Assembly: GCA_016780605.1 (NCBI GenBank)
Contig: JADHLS010000240.1
Span: forward strand, 1 to 7,445
From: Reyranella sp.
GTDB taxonomy: Bacteria; Pseudomonadota; Alphaproteobacteria; Reyranellales; Reyranellaceae
Direction: 5' to 3'
Length of the DNA: 7,445 bases
Numbering within the stretch: position 1 is the first letter of the stretch; each line of letters opens with the position of its first letter. The position numbers and the translations under genes were made by a program. Positions 6,013-7,445 of this stretch are shown here, in pieces. The notes below the pieces were generated by a model. It made no database searches. It saw only the letters and a program-made list of their open reading frames with translations, and was not told the origin of the DNA.

Positions 6013-7301
6013 CAGGAAGTCGCCCTCTCGAGTGCTTGCTCCAGATCCGCGATGATGTCGTCCACCGTTTCGATTCCTATCGACAGGCGAAGCACGTCCG
6101 GGCCGGCGCCGGCGGCGACGCGCTGCTCGTCGTTGAGCTGGCGGTGCGTCGTCGATGCCGGATGGATGATCAGGCTTTTCGCATCGCCGATATTGGCGAG
6201 ATGAGAGAACAACTCGACGCTGTCGACGACCTTGACGCCGACCTCGTAGCCGCCCTTGACGCCGAAGGTGAAGATCGAGCCTGCCCCCTTGGGCAGGTAC
6301 TTCTTCGCCAGGCGATGGTACTTGTTGGCCGGCAGGCCGGCATAGTTCACCCAGGCCACGGCCGGATGCTTCTCGAGATACTCGGCGACCTTCTGGGCGT
6401 TGGCGCAGTGGCGTTCCATGCGCAGGCCGAGCGTCTCGATGCCCAGCATGGTGAGCCAGGCATTGAACGGCGCCTGGCTGGGGCCGAGGTCGCGCAGGCC
6501 GACAGCATGGCTGTGGAAGGTGTAGGCCATGTCGCCGAAGCTCTCGAAGAAATTGAGACCGTGATAGGCCGGCTCCGGACCGGCGAGGCTCGGGAACTTA
6601 GCCCCCTTGGCCCAGTCGAACTTGCCCGAATCGACGACCGCGCCGCCCATCGACGTGCCGGTGCCGCTCAAGAACTTGGTCGTCGAGTGCACGATCAGCG
6701 TCGCGCCATAGTCGATCGGCTTGCAGAGCCAGGGCGTGGCCAGCGTGTTGTCGACCAACAGCGGCACGCCGGCATCGTCGGCGATGCGCGCGATCGCCTC
6801 GATGTCGCTGATGACGCCGCCAGGATTGGCCAGGCTTTCGATGAAGAAGGCTTTCGTGTTGGCGGTCACGGCGCGTTTGAAATTGTCCGGCTCGTCGGCG
6901 TCGACGATCTTCGCCGTCCAGCCGAACTTCGGGTAGGTGTTGCGCATCTGTTGCAGCGAGCCGCCGTAGAGGCGCGATGAGGCGACGATCTCCGCGCCCG
7001 GCGACATCAGCGGAAAGAGCGCCAGCACCTGCGCGGCGTGGCCGGAAGAGGTGACGGTGCAGCCGCGCCCGCCTTCCAGCGTTGCCAGCCGCGTTTCGAG
7101 CGCGGCGTTGGTCGGATTGGTGAGGCGCGAATAGATGAAGCCCACGGTCTGCAGGTTGAACAGCGCCGCGGCGTGGTCGGCATCTTCGAAGACGTAGGCC
7201 GTGGTCTGGTAGATGGGCTGTGCCCTGGCCCCAGTGGCCGGATCGGGCGCGGCGCCGGCATGCACCGACAGGGTCTCGAAACCGTAGGTCTTGTCGCTCA
7301 C
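6012..7301 (-). CDS. metY: O-acetylhomoserine sulfhydrylase / aminocarboxypropyltransferase (MetY type)
   Basis: Cytosolic PLP enzyme of the Cys/Met-metabolism family, normally making homocysteine from O-acetylhomoserine and sulfide in methionine synthesis. The 429 residues match the usual MetY length of about 425-435, longer than MetB/MetZ enzymes. Seen: the opening TLSVHAGAAPDPATGARAQP typical of the group; YSRLTNPT (57-64; Y57 and R59 contact the PLP phosphate of the neighbouring subunit); SSGHAA (85-90); D184 in VDNTLATP, which pairs with the PLP ring nitrogen; the Schiff-base lysine K209 in STTKFLSGTG; and RLSIGIE near the end, which carries the substrate carboxylate arginine. I chose GTG 7301 over the in-frame ATG 7358 because GGAG lies 7 bases before it and the family's conserved N-terminus starts there. 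It is first in the operon and overlaps the oxygenase start by one base. That pairing suggests it may act on a compound linked to the oxygenase pathway rather than, or besides, methionine synthesis (inference). Confidence 0.94.
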   Translation of the reverse strand: MSDKTYGFETLSVHAGAAPDPATGARAQPIYQTTAYVFEDADHAAALFNLQTVGFIYSRLTNPTNAALETRLATLEGGRGCTVTSSGHAAQVLALFPLMSPGAEIVASSRLYGGSLQQMRNTYPKFGWTAKIVDADEPDNFKRAVTANTKAFFIESLANPGGVISDIEAIARIADDAGVPLLVDNTLATPWLCKPIDYGATLIVHSTTKFLSGTGTSMGGAVVDSGKFDWAKGAKFPSLAGPEPAYHGLNFFESFGDMAYTFHSHAVGLRDLGPSQAPFNAWLTMLGIETLGLRMERHCANAQKVAEYLEKHPAVAWVNYAGLPANKYHRLAKKYLPKGAGSIFTFGVKGGYEVGVKVVDSVELFSHLANIGDAKSLIIHPASTTHRQLNDEQRVAAGAGPDVLRLSIGIETVDDIIADLEQALERATS

Positions 7302-7308
7302 CTTGAAG

Positions 7309-7312
7309 CTCC
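7309..7312 (-). promoter_or_regulatory. Ribosome binding site deciding the metY start
   Basis: GGAG on the minus strand lies 7 bases upstream of GTG 7301. It supports this start over the longer ATG 7358 reading, whose extra 19 residues (Cys/Arg-rich) do not look like part of the family. Confidence 0.65.
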
Positions 7313-7385
7313 ACGCTGAAGGACGGCCATTCCGACCACAGCGCGCGCAGGGCGTCAAACCCGATGCTCAATCACCGTCCTGAGA

Positions 7386-7445
7386 TCATTCCTCAGCGTG
7401 CCCGAGTTTCTTGATGTCGATGATGCGCAGCTGGCGGCGACGGAC
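7386..7445 (-). CDS. Possible C-terminal end of an upstream gene (partial)
   Basis: On the minus strand a frame enters from the right edge and reads 19 codons (VRRRQLRIIDIKKLGHAEE) before TGA at 7388-7386, about 85 bases before the metY start. The sequence looks like a plausible protein tail with alternating basic and hydrophobic residues, but it is too short to identify. Another frame is also open across the edge to about 7360, so the call is uncertain. If real, this gene would precede metY in the same direction and might head the operon. Confidence 0.3.
   Translation of the reverse strand, partial: VRRRQLRIIDIKKLGHAEE

Noticed and set aside
4711..6204. Plus-strand open frame of about 497 codons opposite the oxygenase
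   Set aside because: It mirrors the GC-rich codons of the oxygenase and metY on the other strand, has a repetitive Val/Ala/Gly/Asp composition, and no recognisable domain. The oxygenase has all its catalytic residues, so this is a shadow.
7302..7358. N-terminal extension of MetY from ATG 7358
   Set aside because: The added residues are Cys/Arg-rich and unlike the family, and there is a good ribosome binding site for GTG 7301.

Overview
The window looks like a piece of chromosome from a GC-rich alphaproteobacterium. The evidence is the high GC (about two thirds in the lines I counted), the strong preference for G or C at third codon positions, and the kinds of genes present. I cannot name the genus from sequence alone. 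No phage structural gene, transposase, integrase, CRISPR array or rRNA is visible.

Layout, left to right. Positions 1-926 (minus) hold most of a drug:proton antiporter of the TCR/Tet (DHA) type of the major facilitator superfamily, cut by the left window edge. A 270-base spacer separates it from a divergent gene at 1197 (plus) that encodes a TIR-domain protein. Its GC content is visibly lower than its neighbours', and its C-terminal part appears to be split by a -1 frameshift near 2211, so the likely natural ending (to 2425) lies in another frame. A complete tRNA-Pro(GGG) follows at 2516-2592 (minus), with its 3' end facing the TIR gene. Next is a second, unrelated MFS transporter (2695-3993, plus), which converges on a minus-strand operon with only 6 bases between the stop codons.

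The minus-strand operon is transcribed from right to left: an O-acetylhomoserine sulfhydrylase of the MetY type (7301-6012), then a Rieske ring-hydroxylating oxygenase alpha subunit of the phthalate 4,5-dioxygenase type (6012-4675; stop and start share one base, TGATG), then a glutathione S-transferase (4608-4000). At the right edge there may be the last 19 codons of another minus-strand gene.

How the parts relate. The metY/Rieske/GST set could be a small catabolic or detoxification unit acting on an aromatic compound, with a PLP enzyme of sulfur metabolism coupled to it. The substrate cannot be read from the sequence. The TIR gene is the most likely carrier of unusual biology. It keeps the WVxxE glutamate expected of NAD-cleaving TIR domains, carries a C-terminal region I do not recognise, has atypical composition, and sits beside a tRNA 3' end. 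Together these suggest an acquired, possibly decaying, defence-type gene. That is inference. I do not see a complete new multi-gene system here.
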